A stretch of 64,000 bases of DNA from Pigmentiphaga sp. (GCA_023228945.1 JALOAI010000014.1:62001-126000), one strand, 5' to 3'. Shown: positions 34,128 through 45,389, counted from the first letter of the stretch. Notes: generated from the sequence alone by a model not told the origin. Numbers and translations: made by a program.

Positions 34128-34631
34128 ATGCGTCGACTTTCCCTGGTAGGCCTCGGTCTGGCCTGTTCCTTGTGTTTGAGCGGCACTGCCGCCCTGGCCG
34201 CGCCGCCGGCCACCTTCACCGCTCCCATGGCGATGCACGCCGACTGGCGCGAGGCTTCCGGCATGCCGCCAACCCAGCTCGTCCGCGACGACCGGGGCCG
34301 CAAGCATGCCGATCGCGGCCACCGCGGCAAGCATTGGCACCCGAGCAAGCACCGCGGGCCGCCGCCACACGCGCGCAACCACCGGCACGCCGAAAAACAC
34401 CGCGGCTGGGCGCCACCGCCGCGCCAGCATTGGCGTGCGCCGGCCCACCATCGTTGGTCGCGGGGCGATTACCTGCCGCCCAACTATCGCCATCCGCGCT
34501 ACGTGGTGGATTGGCGCTCGCGCCATTACCATCGGCCGCCGCGTGGCTACCAATGGATGAACGTGGACGGCCAGGTGCTGCTGGTGGGTATCGCCACGGG
34601 CCTGATTTTGCAGAGTATCCTGGATCGTTGA
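34128..34631 (+). CDS. RcnB-like His/Arg-rich periplasmic protein
   Basis: This is a 167-aa protein with a signal peptide (MRRLSLVGLGLACSLCLSGTAALA). A long His-, Arg- and Pro-rich region runs from about residue 40 to 115. The C-terminal RcnB-type domain follows (DYLPPNYR..YVVDWR, then PPRGYQWMNVDGQVLLVGIATGLI). RcnB proteins modulate nickel/cobalt homeostasis in E. coli; here the His content suits metal binding, but that is inferred. The start at 34128 is set by GAGGAG upstream. Confidence 0.85.
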   Translation: MRRLSLVGLGLACSLCLSGTAALAAPPATFTAPMAMHADWREASGMPPTQLVRDDRGRKHADRGHRGKHWHPSKHRGPPPHARNHRHAEKHRGWAPPPRQHWRAPAHHRWSRGDYLPPNYRHPRYVVDWRSRHYHRPPRGYQWMNVDGQVLLVGIATGLILQSILDR

Positions 34632-34708
34632 GCCTGGCGGCGGCCGTGAAGCCTCGATGGCAACATTGGGGTTCTCCGCCCCCCGCCAACCATCCAAGGA
34701 ACCTTGAC

Positions 34709-35746
34709 ATGCCCTCCTCTCCCATCCTCCAGCGCCAGCCTCTCGATTTCCCGTGGCCCACACTCGATCCCTTTCTGTTCTGCGCGCATCACGATGATCA
34801 CTACCCTCGGGCCAACGGCCGGCTGGGCCCCGCCGCATCGCTGGCGGGACGGCGGATGGGCCAGGATTTCTCCCGCCAGGATGGCTGGAGCATGTACCAC
34901 GGCGAAGAAGTCCCGGGCTTTCCCGCCCACCCTCACCGGGGTTTTGAAACGGTTACGCTGGTGCGCCGGGGGCTGATCGATCATTCCGATTCGCTGGGCG
35001 CCGCCGCGCGCTTCGGCGAAGGCGACGTGCAATGGCTCACGGCGGGCCGCGGCATCACCCACGCCGAAATGTTCCCGCTCTTGCACGAAGACCGCGACAA
35101 CCCGGTGGAGCTGTTCCAGATCTGGCTCAACCTGCCGGCGGAACGCAAGATGGCCGAGCCTCACTTCACCATGTTCTGGGCGCCCGACGTACCCACGCTC
35201 GTCCTGACCGATGATGCGAACCACGAGGTGCGGCTGGGCTTGGTGGCGGGCGCCGTACCCGGCCATCCGGCACCGCCGTCGCCGCCTCCCGACTCCTGGG
35301 CGTCGCGGGCCGACGCCGACGTCGCGATCTGGACGCTACGACTGGAGCCCGGCGCCTGTTGGACGCTGCCGGCCGCCACCGGCGCCGGCACCCAACGCAT
35401 GCTCTATTTCTTTGCGGGTACAAATCTGTCGGTGGCCGGCGAGCCGATCGGGGGCCATGCCGCCCTGACCCTCGACGCCCATCAACCGGTGACGCTGCAA
35501 AACGGCCACGACGGCCCCGCGGAACTGCTCTTGCTCCAGGGCCGTCCCATCGGCGAGCCGGTGGTGCAGTACGGCCCCTTCGTGATGAACCGCGAAGCCG
35601 AGATTCGCCAGGCCTTGGACGACTACCGCCACGGCGGCTTCGGCACCTGGGAGTGGCCGCGACCGGATCCGGTACATGGCGCGGACTCGGCGCGTTTCGC
35701 CCGCTATCCCGATGGGCGCACCGAGCGCCCCACACCCGATCTCTAG
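34709..35746 (+). CDS. Pirin family protein (bicupin)
   Basis: This is a 345-aa pirin-like bicupin. The N-terminal cupin carries the metal-binding His residues in FCAHHDDHYPR and FPAHPHRGFETVTLV, with the GEGDVQWLTAGRGITHAEMFP loop typical of pirins. The second cupin lies near residues 200-290. Some pirins act as quercetinases, others as transcription cofactors; neither can be assigned. ATG 34709 is preceded by AAGGA. Confidence 0.9.
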   Translation: MPSSPILQRQPLDFPWPTLDPFLFCAHHDDHYPRANGRLGPAASLAGRRMGQDFSRQDGWSMYHGEEVPGFPAHPHRGFETVTLVRRGLIDHSDSLGAAARFGEGDVQWLTAGRGITHAEMFPLLHEDRDNPVELFQIWLNLPAERKMAEPHFTMFWAPDVPTLVLTDDANHEVRLGLVAGAVPGHPAPPSPPPDSWASRADADVAIWTLRLEPGACWTLPAATGAGTQRMLYFFAGTNLSVAGEPIGGHAALTLDAHQPVTLQNGHDGPAELLLLQGRPIGEPVVQYGPFVMNREAEIRQALDDYRHGGFGTWEWPRPDPVHGADSARFARYPDGRTERPTPDL

Positions 35747-35843
35747 CCTGGCCTCCTCCCCCTGGCGGGCGCTTCGCGGACCGGGGGGCGCCCATTAGGC
35801 TAAGCTGCGGCTTTCTCATTCGTGATTGGCGAGGAACTTCGCG

Positions 35844-37277
35844 ATGAAAGCCTTGATGCTTCCCTTTTTGGTCGTGGCCGCTCTGGCGGGGTGCGGTAGC
35901 GACGATGGCTCGCAACCTGAGCGCTTGCGCCAGATATCGAGCAATGCACAAAGTGCCTATATTTATGGCTACCCGCTGCTGGTGATGGAGTACACCCGCC
36001 AGGTGTCCACCGCCGTAGAGGCGCCGGACGGATCACGGGCGCCCATGAATCAGCTCGCCCACATCCGCACCTTTCCAACACCGGAGTTCAAAGATGTTGT
36101 CTCGCCCAATGTCGATACCTTGTACTCCATCGCCTGGCTGGATCTGGAGCGCGAACCTTATGTCCTGAGCGTGCCGGATGCCGCGGGCTTCGCTCCAGCC
36201 GGCAGCGCCGACCCACGCTATTATCTGCTGCAGATGCTGGATGGCTGGACCAACGTCTTCGACTCTCCCGGCCTGCGCACGCGCGGCCCCGGCGCCCGCA
36301 CCTATCTGCTCACGGGACCAAGCTGGCAGGGCAACGCCCCGACCGGCATGGAGCGGATTTCGTCTCCCACGCAGCTGGTCTGGATGACCGGTCGTACACA
36401 GGCCCTGGATGCCGCCGATCTTCCTATTGTCCACACTTTCCAGGACGCCATCCGACTTGTACCGCTGTCTCGCTGGGATCAACCCGAGACGCCGCCCGCC
36501 CCCGTGCCCATCGATAAAGATATCGACCTCTCGACGCCGCCCATGGCCCAGGTGGAAGCCCTGAGCGCCGATGCCTTTTTTAGCCAATTGGCCGTTCTCA
36601 TGCGAACCAACCCTCCCGCGAGCGATGACGGCCCCATGCTGCAAGCGCTTGCCACGTTGGGGCTGACGCCAGGCCAACCCTACGAGCTGGCGGCGCAGCC
36701 CGCCGAGGTGGCGGGTGCCATCCGATTGGGCTACCAGGCTGGCCAGGCCCGCTTGCGGGCCATGGCCAGCCAAAGCGCCGATCCCGTCAATGGATGGACG
36801 GTCATGACCACCGGGATCGGCGAATACGGCAGCGATTACGATACCCGGGCGGTGGTTGCGCGTGTCGGGCTTGGCGCCAATCTTCCCGAAGATGCGGTCT
36901 ATCCCCGTACCGCTATCGACGGCACCGGGCGCCCGCTATCGAATGCCCACCGCTACACCCTCAGTTTCCCCCCGGGCCAGCTGCCACCAGCCAATGCTTT
37001 TTGGTCGCTGACGATGTACGACGACGATCAGGCGCTGGTCGCCAACCCGATCGAACGCTACGCCATCGGCGATCGCAGCCCGCTGGTTTTCGAGCCGGAC
37101 GGCAGCCTTATCCTGCGGATTCAGAAAGACGCGCCGGCTGGCGCCAGCGCCGCCAACTGGTTGCCGACGCCGCAAGACGGCACGCAGGACTTCAATCTGA
37201 TCCTGCGCATCTACTGGCCCCAGGCGGCCATGCTGGATGGCAGTTGGCGAACGCTGCCCGTTGTTCGCGTCGAGTAG
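35844..37277 (+). CDS. DUF1254/DUF1214 domain lipoprotein
   Basis: This 477-aa protein starts MKALMLPFLVVAALAGC, a signal with lipobox LAGC, so it is likely membrane-anchored. The N-terminal DUF1254 region has AYIYGYPLLVMEYTR and VVSPNVDTLYSIAWLDL. The C-terminal DUF1214 region has YTLSFPPGQLPPANAFWSLTMYD and ANWLPTPQDG. The function of these domains is unknown. ATG 35844 is preceded by GAGGAA; an upstream TTG in frame is less likely. Confidence 0.88.
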   Translation: MKALMLPFLVVAALAGCGSDDGSQPERLRQISSNAQSAYIYGYPLLVMEYTRQVSTAVEAPDGSRAPMNQLAHIRTFPTPEFKDVVSPNVDTLYSIAWLDLEREPYVLSVPDAAGFAPAGSADPRYYLLQMLDGWTNVFDSPGLRTRGPGARTYLLTGPSWQGNAPTGMERISSPTQLVWMTGRTQALDAADLPIVHTFQDAIRLVPLSRWDQPETPPAPVPIDKDIDLSTPPMAQVEALSADAFFSQLAVLMRTNPPASDDGPMLQALATLGLTPGQPYELAAQPAEVAGAIRLGYQAGQARLRAMASQSADPVNGWTVMTTGIGEYGSDYDTRAVVARVGLGANLPEDAVYPRTAIDGTGRPLSNAHRYTLSFPPGQLPPANAFWSLTMYDDDQALVANPIERYAIGDRSPLVFEPDGSLILRIQKDAPAGASAANWLPTPQDGTQDFNLILRIYWPQAAMLDGSWRTLPVVRVE

Positions 37278-37305
37278 AACGGACGGCCGAGCGCTGGCGG
37301 CCGGG

Positions 37306-38361
37306 TTATTCCACCCGGATGCCGCGCTCGCGAATCAAGTTCCCCCAGAGCTCGCGATCGGCAACCGCCAGCTCTTCCATGCGCTGCGCCGATCCGACGA
37401 GGGGGATGAAGCCGCCATCTGCCAGGCGCTGCCGGGTTTCAGGCATTTGCGTGACTTTGGCCAGCGCCTCGCGCAGGCGGGTGGCCACGGGCTCCGGCAG
37501 GCCGGCGGGCGCCGCCAGCCCGACCCAGGGCGAAACGTCGAACCCTTCGATACCGGCTTCGCCGAAAGTCGGCACCTCGGGCAGCGCGGGGTTGCGTTCG
37601 GCCGCCGCCAGGGCCAGCGCCTTGAGCCTGCCTTCGCGGATGTGGGGAGCCGCGGTTTTGATATCGACGAACATGGTTTCGATATGGCCGCCCAGGACGT
37701 CGGTAATGGCCGGTGCCACGCCGCGATACGGCACGTGGCGCAAATCGGTGCCGGTGCGTTGCTTGTATAGCTCCATCGTCAGGTGGGTGCCGTTGCCCAC
37801 TCCGACCGAGCCGTATGACATCCCGGGTTGCTTGGCGGCCAGGGCCGTGAACTCGTCGAGATCGTTGGCTCCCACGCTGGGGTGGGTGACCAGCACCAGG
37901 GGAATCTGGGCCAGCATCCCCAGATAGGAGAAGTCTTTTTCGGCGTTGTAGTTGATACTCGAGTAAAGCGACGGATGCACCGCCAGCGGCCCGACGTCGG
38001 CCACCCAGAGCGTGTAGCCGTCGGGAGCCGCCTTGGCGGCGGCGTCGGCCGCCAGGAGGCCCGCGGCGCCGGGGCGGTAGTCGACGATGACGGGCTGGCC
38101 CAGCTCCTTCGACAACGCGTCGGTAAACGAGCGCGCGATGTAGTCGAGCCCGCCTCCCGCCGCGGCGCCAATCAGGATACTGACCGGTTTGGCCGGATAC
38201 GCCGCCGCTTGCGCGGCGGCCACCGCCGGCGCGCCCAGGGCAAGGCAGGTGATGCTCACGGCGGCGGCTTGGCGCATGGCCTGCCAGGGCCAGGCCGCGA
38301 TCCGGCTTGCCGGCTTGGCGGCGCAGCGCTCTTTCCTGGCGTGTCGAACGATTTTCTGCAT
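37306..38361 (-). CDS. Bug/TctC family periplasmic solute-binding protein
   Basis: This is a third orphan Bug protein. ATG 38361 (MQKIVRHARKERC) gives 351 aa, preceded by GGAG. A long basic n-region precedes the signal hydrophobic stretch near residues 27-50. Landmarks are YPAKPVSILIGAAAGGGLDYIAR, VDYRPGAAGLLAADAAAKAAPDGYTL and GNGTHLTMELY. It is divergent from a ThDP-dependent decarboxylase-like gene through a region with two matching operator-like palindromes, suggesting joint regulation and a shared 2-oxo-acid or aromatic substrate. Confidence 0.9.
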   Translation of the reverse strand: MQKIVRHARKERCAAKPASRIAAWPWQAMRQAAAVSITCLALGAPAVAAAQAAAYPAKPVSILIGAAAGGGLDYIARSFTDALSKELGQPVIVDYRPGAAGLLAADAAAKAAPDGYTLWVADVGPLAVHPSLYSSINYNAEKDFSYLGMLAQIPLVLVTHPSVGANDLDEFTALAAKQPGMSYGSVGVGNGTHLTMELYKQRTGTDLRHVPYRGVAPAITDVLGGHIETMFVDIKTAAPHIREGRLKALALAAAERNPALPEVPTFGEAGIEGFDVSPWVGLAAPAGLPEPVATRLREALAKVTQMPETRQRLADGGFIPLVGSAQRMEELAVADRELWGNLIRERGIRVE

Positions 38362-38378
38362 CACATCGGTCTCCTTGA

Positions 38379-38392
38379 GTTTGATACCAAAC
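38379..38392. promoter_or_regulatory. Operator-like palindrome GTTTG-N4-CAAAC, copy 1
   Basis: GTTTGATACCAAAC, an inverted repeat with 5-bp perfect arms, lies just upstream of the Bug gene start. A second copy sits 90 bp away (centre to centre) near the divergent gene. MarR proteins bind palindromes of this size, and a MarR gene lies downstream of the divergent partner. Confidence 0.55.
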
Positions 38393-38468
38393 ATAACATA
38401 TTGATGGACGTAGGCATGGCTATCCCGTTGATGACCATGGCCATAATCGCCAGCTTGCCAGTTTCAAA

Positions 38469-38482
38469 GTTTGGTGTCAAAC
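38469..38482. promoter_or_regulatory. Operator-like palindrome GTTTG-N4-CAAAC, copy 2
   Basis: GTTTGGTGTCAAAC lies 49 bp before the ATG of the ThDP enzyme. It shares both arms with copy 1 at 38379-38392. The pair would place one site at each divergent promoter. Confidence 0.55.
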
Positions 38483-38530
38483 TTTAATTTCAATCCTACT
38501 CAAACACCGGACATCACGAGGCCCTTTCTT

Positions 38531-40354
38531 ATGCGCAATGCCGCCATCGAAGCCCTGCACGTTCTCAAGGCCAACGGCATCCACCGGATCTTCGGCAACC
38601 CGGGCACCACCGAACTCCCTCTGCTCGATGGCATCGTCAGCGAAGGCTTCGACTTTTATCTCGGCCTGAATGAAGCCGTCGTGACCGCCATGGCCGACGG
38701 CCATGCGCGGGCAACGCGCCGCCCATCGGTGGTGCTGGTGCACACGGCGGTGGGGGCGGCCAACACCCTGATGGGCTTGATCAACGCCCAGGCCGACCGC
38801 TCTCCTCTCGTGGTGATCGCCGGCGACAAAGACGACCTGCTCTACGGCAGGGGCCACTTCGTCGAGGTGCCCGACATCGGCGGCCTGGTGCGGCAAACCT
38901 GCAAGGCCTCGTGGCGCGTCAGCCGCCCCGAAAAGCTCCCCGAGCTGGTGTTGCGCGCCTTGAAGATCGCCCAGACGCCGCCGCGGGGCCCGGTGTTCAT
39001 TTCCGTGCCGCAGAACTATCTGGCCGAGCTCATCGCCACACAGCACGAGAATCCCGCCAGGGCCGCGGCCATTCCCCTGCCCCGGCCGGCGCGGTCCGAC
39101 ATCGAAGCGGTGCTGGCCAGCCTGCGCGGGGCAAGGCGGCCGCTGATCATCGCCGGCAACGAAGCCGGCTATGCCGGCAAAGCGGGCGAGCTTCGTCAAT
39201 TATGTGAACATTTTGGCGCGGCGGCGGTAACCGAACAGGGCTTTACCGCTTCGGCCCTCAACTTTCCCAGTGCGAGCGAGCATTATCACGGCCCTTTCTC
39301 GCCCAGCCTGCGCGTGGTGCGGGACGCCGACCTGATCGTCGCCATCGGCGCCAGGCTCTTCATGGAATACGACGTGCCCCGGGAGTCGCCCTTTCCGCCC
39401 GGCGCGCCCCTGATCCAGATCGATTCCGACCCGGCGGAGCTGGGCAAGATCTACGCGGCCTCGCGGTTGGTGCTGGCCGATCCGGGCCTGTTTATCGACG
39501 AGCTGCTGGCCGCCGGCCGGCGTTCGACTGAGGCATCGCAAATGCCGGGGGTTACGGAGGCGTCGGAGCTGGCGAAGGTGTCGCACACGTCGGCAGCGTC
39601 GAAGCTGACTGGGACGCCCGAGGTATTTGAGTCATCCGAATCGCCCGGAATGTCCAGATTGACCGGGCCGCTCGAGCCGTCCATGCCGCCCGAGCCGTCC
39701 GAGCGCCCTTCGGCCGCTGGCGGCCGGCCGGTGCGCTGGTGGGCCCGCGAAACCAAAGCATCGGACTTGCCCGTTGCCGCCACGCCTTCGGGCGCCGGCA
39801 TGCGCCTGCCGCAAATGATCCAGGCCCTGCAACGCGCCTTGCCTCCCGACACCGTGATCGTGGATGAATCCGTCGGTTCGAAAGGTGCGCTGCACGAGCA
39901 CTTTCGCTTCACCGAGCAGCACGGCTACTTCGGTACCTGCAGCGGGGGGCTGGGCTGGGGCATGGGCGCCGCCCTCGGCGTGCAACTGGCCTTGCCAGAG
40001 CGCCCCGTGCTGGCCTTCCTTGGTGATGGCGCCAGCCTGTTCACCATCCAGGCCCTCTGGACGGCGGCGAAGTTCAACCTGCCGGTCGTCTTCTGCATCG
40101 TGAACAACGGCGGCTACCTGGAAGTCCGCAAAGGCCTGGGCCGCTTCGATGGCGAGGCCGCGCGCCGCAACCAGTACCCCGGCGCCTGGCTGGATCAGCC
40201 CGTCGCCCGGTTCGTTTCCCTCGCCCAGGGCTTCGGGGTGGACGCCGAGCGCTGCGAGGACGAAGCCGCGCTGGAAGCCGCCGTGCAGAGGGCGCTATCG
40301 CGCCGCCGGCCCTATTTGATCGATGTCCACCTGGACTCGGCCCAATACTTTTAG
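38531..40354 (+). CDS. ThDP-dependent enzyme, benzoylformate decarboxylase-like, with low-complexity insertion
   Basis: This is a 607-aa member of the acetolactate synthase/benzoylformate decarboxylase superfamily. The N-terminal PYR domain has FGNPGTTELPLLDG and ADGHARATRRPSVVLVHTAVGAANTLMG (shown in part), where the active-site His of benzoylformate decarboxylase is kept and its Ser is Thr. The C-terminal PP domain has LGDGASLFTIQALW through IVNNGGY, the ThDP-binding GDG-to-NN motif. Between the central and PP domains, about residues 332-423 form a Ser/Glu/Pro/Thr-rich insertion absent from relatives. Substrate is probably a 2-oxo acid. Confidence 0.85.
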   Translation: MRNAAIEALHVLKANGIHRIFGNPGTTELPLLDGIVSEGFDFYLGLNEAVVTAMADGHARATRRPSVVLVHTAVGAANTLMGLINAQADRSPLVVIAGDKDDLLYGRGHFVEVPDIGGLVRQTCKASWRVSRPEKLPELVLRALKIAQTPPRGPVFISVPQNYLAELIATQHENPARAAAIPLPRPARSDIEAVLASLRGARRPLIIAGNEAGYAGKAGELRQLCEHFGAAAVTEQGFTASALNFPSASEHYHGPFSPSLRVVRDADLIVAIGARLFMEYDVPRESPFPPGAPLIQIDSDPAELGKIYAASRLVLADPGLFIDELLAAGRRSTEASQMPGVTEASELAKVSHTSAASKLTGTPEVFESSESPGMSRLTGPLEPSMPPEPSERPSAAGGRPVRWWARETKASDLPVAATPSGAGMRLPQMIQALQRALPPDTVIVDESVGSKGALHEHFRFTEQHGYFGTCSGGLGWGMGAALGVQLALPERPVLAFLGDGASLFTIQALWTAAKFNLPVVFCIVNNGGYLEVRKGLGRFDGEAARRNQYPGAWLDQPVARFVSLAQGFGVDAERCEDEAALEAAVQRALSRRRPYLIDVHLDSAQYF

Positions 40355-40415
40355 TCCAGGCTCGGCGCCAAGCCGCCTACTGAACCGCGCCGTGGGCTTG
40401 CATGGCGCCGGTTTA

Positions 40416-40850
40416 TCAAAGCGTACGCGCCAGATGGCCGAACACCCGGTCCAATAAGTGGATCAAGAGCTCGCGCTCTTCGGGACTGAGTGGCGCGGCC
40501 AGTTTCTTTTCATGCTCGTCGGCGCAGGCCCTCAGGGATTGCAGCAACGATTCGCCCAGCGGGGTGATGAAAAGCTCGTAGGAGCGTCGCACGGGGCCGG
40601 AACGCCGCTTGATCAGCCCGCGCTTCTCGAGCTTGGTCACCGCGGGGGAAATACTGGACTTATCCAGGCCGAGCGCTTCGCCGATCTTGCGCTGGTTGAT
40701 GCCGGGGTTATCCAGGACGATCTCGAGAATGCCGAAGTGCCCCGATAACACCTCGTACTTGGCGGCCGAGCGCATATAGGCATTGTTGCTCAGCAGGCCC
40801 ACCCGCTTGAGATGAAAGCCCAGCCGGGTGCCGATGTCGGTCAGGCGCAC
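40416..40850 (-). CDS. MarR family transcriptional regulator
   Basis: This is a winged-helix MarR regulator: RLGFHLKRVGLLSNNAY, then the HTH NQRKIGEALGLDKSSISPAVTKLEKRGLI, and the wing RRSGPVRRSYELFITPLGE. GTG 40850 gives a normal 144 aa and has a GAGG-type site upstream; no ATG is available until inside the domain, and the longer frame upstream is shadow. It converges with the ThDP enzyme and is a good candidate to bind the palindromes at 38379 and 38469. Confidence 0.83.
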   Translation of the reverse strand: MRLTDIGTRLGFHLKRVGLLSNNAYMRSAAKYEVLSGHFGILEIVLDNPGINQRKIGEALGLDKSSISPAVTKLEKRGLIKRRSGPVRRSYELFITPLGESLLQSLRACADEHEKKLAAPLSPEERELLIHLLDRVFGHLARTL

Positions 40851-40956
40851 CTCGCCCTCGGCCGGCCCGACGCTGGCACCACCGGCGTGCTCTCCGGCCG
40901 TAGCCTCTTTACGGCTCGGGGGGGTTCTCGGCTCCAGCGAGCGCCGGCCCGGCCCA

Positions 40957-40978
40957 GCCCCGCCGGGCTTGGCGGGGC
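40957..40978 (-). terminator. G+C stem-loop downstream of ppsA
   Basis: GCCCCGCC (40957-40964) and GGCGGGGC (40971-40978) form a perfect 8-bp stem with a 6-nt loop, 18 bp after the ppsA stop in the transcribed direction. There is no U-tract. Confidence 0.45.
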
Positions 40979-40996
40979 CGGCACTGCGGCGCGTGG

Positions 40997-43363
<2,367 letters not shown>

Positions 43364-43480
43364 GAAGCACCTATACAATGGAAAGAAAGCCTGTTTGGTC
43401 AGGGCGTGCCCGCGCAGCGCGCAATACCGCACAACCTCACCAAACCGGCCTCAAGGTGATTCATGAACCTGTAAAAACCC

Positions 43481-43524
43481 GCGCATCCGGGAGCTGGCGG
43501 CCTTGCCTGCCAGCGCGGATGCGC
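43481..43524. promoter_or_regulatory. Large two-part stem-loop in the ppsA / ppsR divergent region
   Basis: GCGCATCC (43481-43488) pairs with GGATGCGC (43517-43524), and inside it GCTGGC (43493-43498) pairs with GCCAGC (43509-43514). The element lies about 90 bp before ppsR and 120 bp before ppsA. It could be a cruciform-type operator or a leader structure. Confidence 0.45.
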
Positions 43525-43614
43525 CACTGGATCCATTCATGATTCATTTTCATACGCCAGCGGGGCCAAAATCTCCGCCGAGCAATCCTTCGATTGTACG
43601 CCAAGCCACTCTTC

Positions 43615-44475
43615 ATGACGACTGATTCCACACCCGTCAAGCGCACGGTCTTCATCGTTTCCGACGGAACGGGCATCACCGCCGAGACCTTCTCCCATTC
43701 GGTGCTGTCGCAATTCGAGCGCGCCGAATTCCGGCAGATCCGCCTCCCCTTCATCGACAATCTCGACAAGGCGGCCCACGCCGTACAGCGCATCAACCGG
43801 GCCGCCCAGGAAGACGGCAACCGCCCCATCGTCTTCAGCACCCTGGTGGCGCCCACCATCAACTCGCTGGTGCATCAGGCCGATGCCTTGTTTCTGGATC
43901 TCTTCACCACCTTCGTCGCGCCGCTCGAAGAGGAACTCGGCGTCCGTTCCAGCCACTCGGTGGGCCGTTCGCACGCCGCCACCGATTCCGCGCAATATCG
44001 CAATCGCATCGAAGCGATCAACTTCAGCCTGGCCCACGACGACGGCCAGGCCGGCGCCGGCCTGGCGCAGGCCGAAGTGGTACTGGTGGGTGTTTCGCGC
44101 TGCGGCAAAACACCCACCAGCCTGTACCTGGCCATGCAATACGGCATCAAGGCGGCCAACTGCCCCCTCATCCCCGAAGACTTCGAGCGCGGTACCCTGC
44201 CCTCGATCCTGCAGCCCTACCGGCACAAGCTGTTCGGCCTGACCATCCAGCCCGAGCGGCTATCGGAGATCCGCAACGAGCGCCGGCCCGGCAGCCAGTA
44301 CGCCTCGCTGGAGCAATGCCGCTACGAAGTGACCGAAGCCCAGCGCATGATGCGGCGCGAAGGCATACGCTGGCTTTCCAGCACCACCAAATCGATCGAA
44401 GAGATCTCCACCACCATCCTGCAGGAGCTCACGCTCGACGACAACAACGGCAAGCTGCTGCCGGTCGCCTGCTGA
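43615..44475 (+). CDS. ppsR: PEP synthase regulatory protein (bifunctional kinase/pyrophosphorylase)
   Basis: This DUF299-family enzyme inactivates PpsA by ADP-dependent Thr phosphorylation and reactivates it by Pi-dependent dephosphorylation. The 286-aa product from ATG 43615 has the N-terminal RTVFIVSDGTGITAETFSHS and the P-loop GVSRCGKTPTSLYLA. A TTG upstream in frame is less likely. Divergent neighbour ppsA is the substrate. Confidence 0.95.
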   Translation: MTTDSTPVKRTVFIVSDGTGITAETFSHSVLSQFERAEFRQIRLPFIDNLDKAAHAVQRINRAAQEDGNRPIVFSTLVAPTINSLVHQADALFLDLFTTFVAPLEEELGVRSSHSVGRSHAATDSAQYRNRIEAINFSLAHDDGQAGAGLAQAEVVLVGVSRCGKTPTSLYLAMQYGIKAANCPLIPEDFERGTLPSILQPYRHKLFGLTIQPERLSEIRNERRPGSQYASLEQCRYEVTEAQRMMRREGIRWLSSTTKSIEEISTTILQELTLDDNNGKLLPVAC

Positions 44476-44504
44476 CCTCCACCTGGCCGCCCCACGGCCG
44501 CCCT

Positions 44505-44534
44505 GGCGCGGGGTCCGCTTCGGCGACCTGCGCC
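44505..44534. terminator. Stem-loop between convergent ppsR and the rRNA methyltransferase gene
   Basis: GGCGC..GGTC (44505-44515) pairs with GACC..GCGCC (44525-44534) around a 9-nt loop with small bulges. It lies in the 116-bp convergent spacer. There is no U-tract. Confidence 0.3.
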
Positions 44535-44591
44535 GGTATCCGCTCTGGCACGGAGTTCAAGCGCTACCGATGGCGATTCGAACCACCGGTT

Positions 44592-45389
44592 TTACGATCC
44601 TGGCGCCATCAGGCGCTGCCGTCGCTGCTCGAACAGGCACACGGCGGCGGCGGCGGCGACATTGAGCGACTCCACGCCCGCCGCCTGGGGAATGAAAACC
44701 CGGTGGCTGGCGCGCGCCAGCCAGGCGGGATCGGCGCCCCGCCCTTCGTGGCCGAACAGCCAGGCGGTGGGATGGCGCCAATCGTAGTGGTACAAATCGC
44801 GGCCGCCATCGAGTGTGGTCACGGCCAGCGGCAGGCGCAATCGACGGACCACCTCCTCGGGCTCGCAGTGGTCGAATAATTCCAGGGCGAAGTGCGCGCC
44901 CTGGGCGGCCCGCAGCACCTTGGGCGACCACAGCGAGGCGCCACCCGCCATGCTGACGACCTGAGTCACGCCAGCGGCGGCACAGCTGCGCAGTATCGAT
45001 CCGACGTTACCCGGATCCTGCAAGCGGTCGAGCAGCACGCAGTCGGTGGTAAATGCCGCCGGCAAGGCGGTGCGCGGCAGCGGCGCCCAGAAAGCCACGC
45101 CCTGTGCGCCAGCGATGGGCGAGAGACCTTCCAGCAACTCCCGCGGCACGGCCACGCAGCACTCGGGGGGCAAGGCTTGCCGCAGCGCGCCGAGCTCGCC
45201 GGCAGCGGCGTCCAGACGGGCGGTGTCGAAGATGGCCCATTGCGGCCGCCCCATCCGCCGCAGATATTCCTGGCACAGATGAACGCCTTCGAGCCAGATG
45301 CCATCGGCGGCGCGGGCTGCCGCGTTGTCGCGCACCATCTGGCGCAGTGTTTTGTACCAGGAATTGGCCCGGGATTCGATGCGTTTCAT
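44592..45389 (-). CDS. SpoU/TrmH family RNA 2'-O-methyltransferase
   Basis: This is a 265-aa SPOUT-class methyltransferase. The N-terminal domain (RIESRANSWYKTLRQMVRD) resembles the rRNA/tRNA substrate-binding region. The C-terminal trefoil-knot domain has motif 1 CVLLDRLQDPGNVGSILRSCAAAGV, motif 2 AWLFGHEGRGADP and motif 3 FIPQAAGVESLNVAAAAAVCLFE. The target may be 23S rRNA (RlmB-like) but cannot be fixed. Its ATG overlaps the rnhB stop by 4 bp. Confidence 0.9.
   Translation of the reverse strand: MKRIESRANSWYKTLRQMVRDNAAARAADGIWLEGVHLCQEYLRRMGRPQWAIFDTARLDAAAGELGALRQALPPECCVAVPRELLEGLSPIAGAQGVAFWAPLPRTALPAAFTTDCVLLDRLQDPGNVGSILRSCAAAGVTQVVSMAGGASLWSPKVLRAAQGAHFALELFDHCEPEEVVRRLRLPLAVTTLDGGRDLYHYDWRHPTAWLFGHEGRGADPAWLARASHRVFIPQAAGVESLNVAAAAAVCLFEQRRQRLMAPGS

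Noticed and set aside
35747..35843. Terminator between the pirin and the DUF1254 lipoprotein gene
   Set aside because: A G+C-rich imperfect dyad is present, but its arms pair poorly and no T-run follows.
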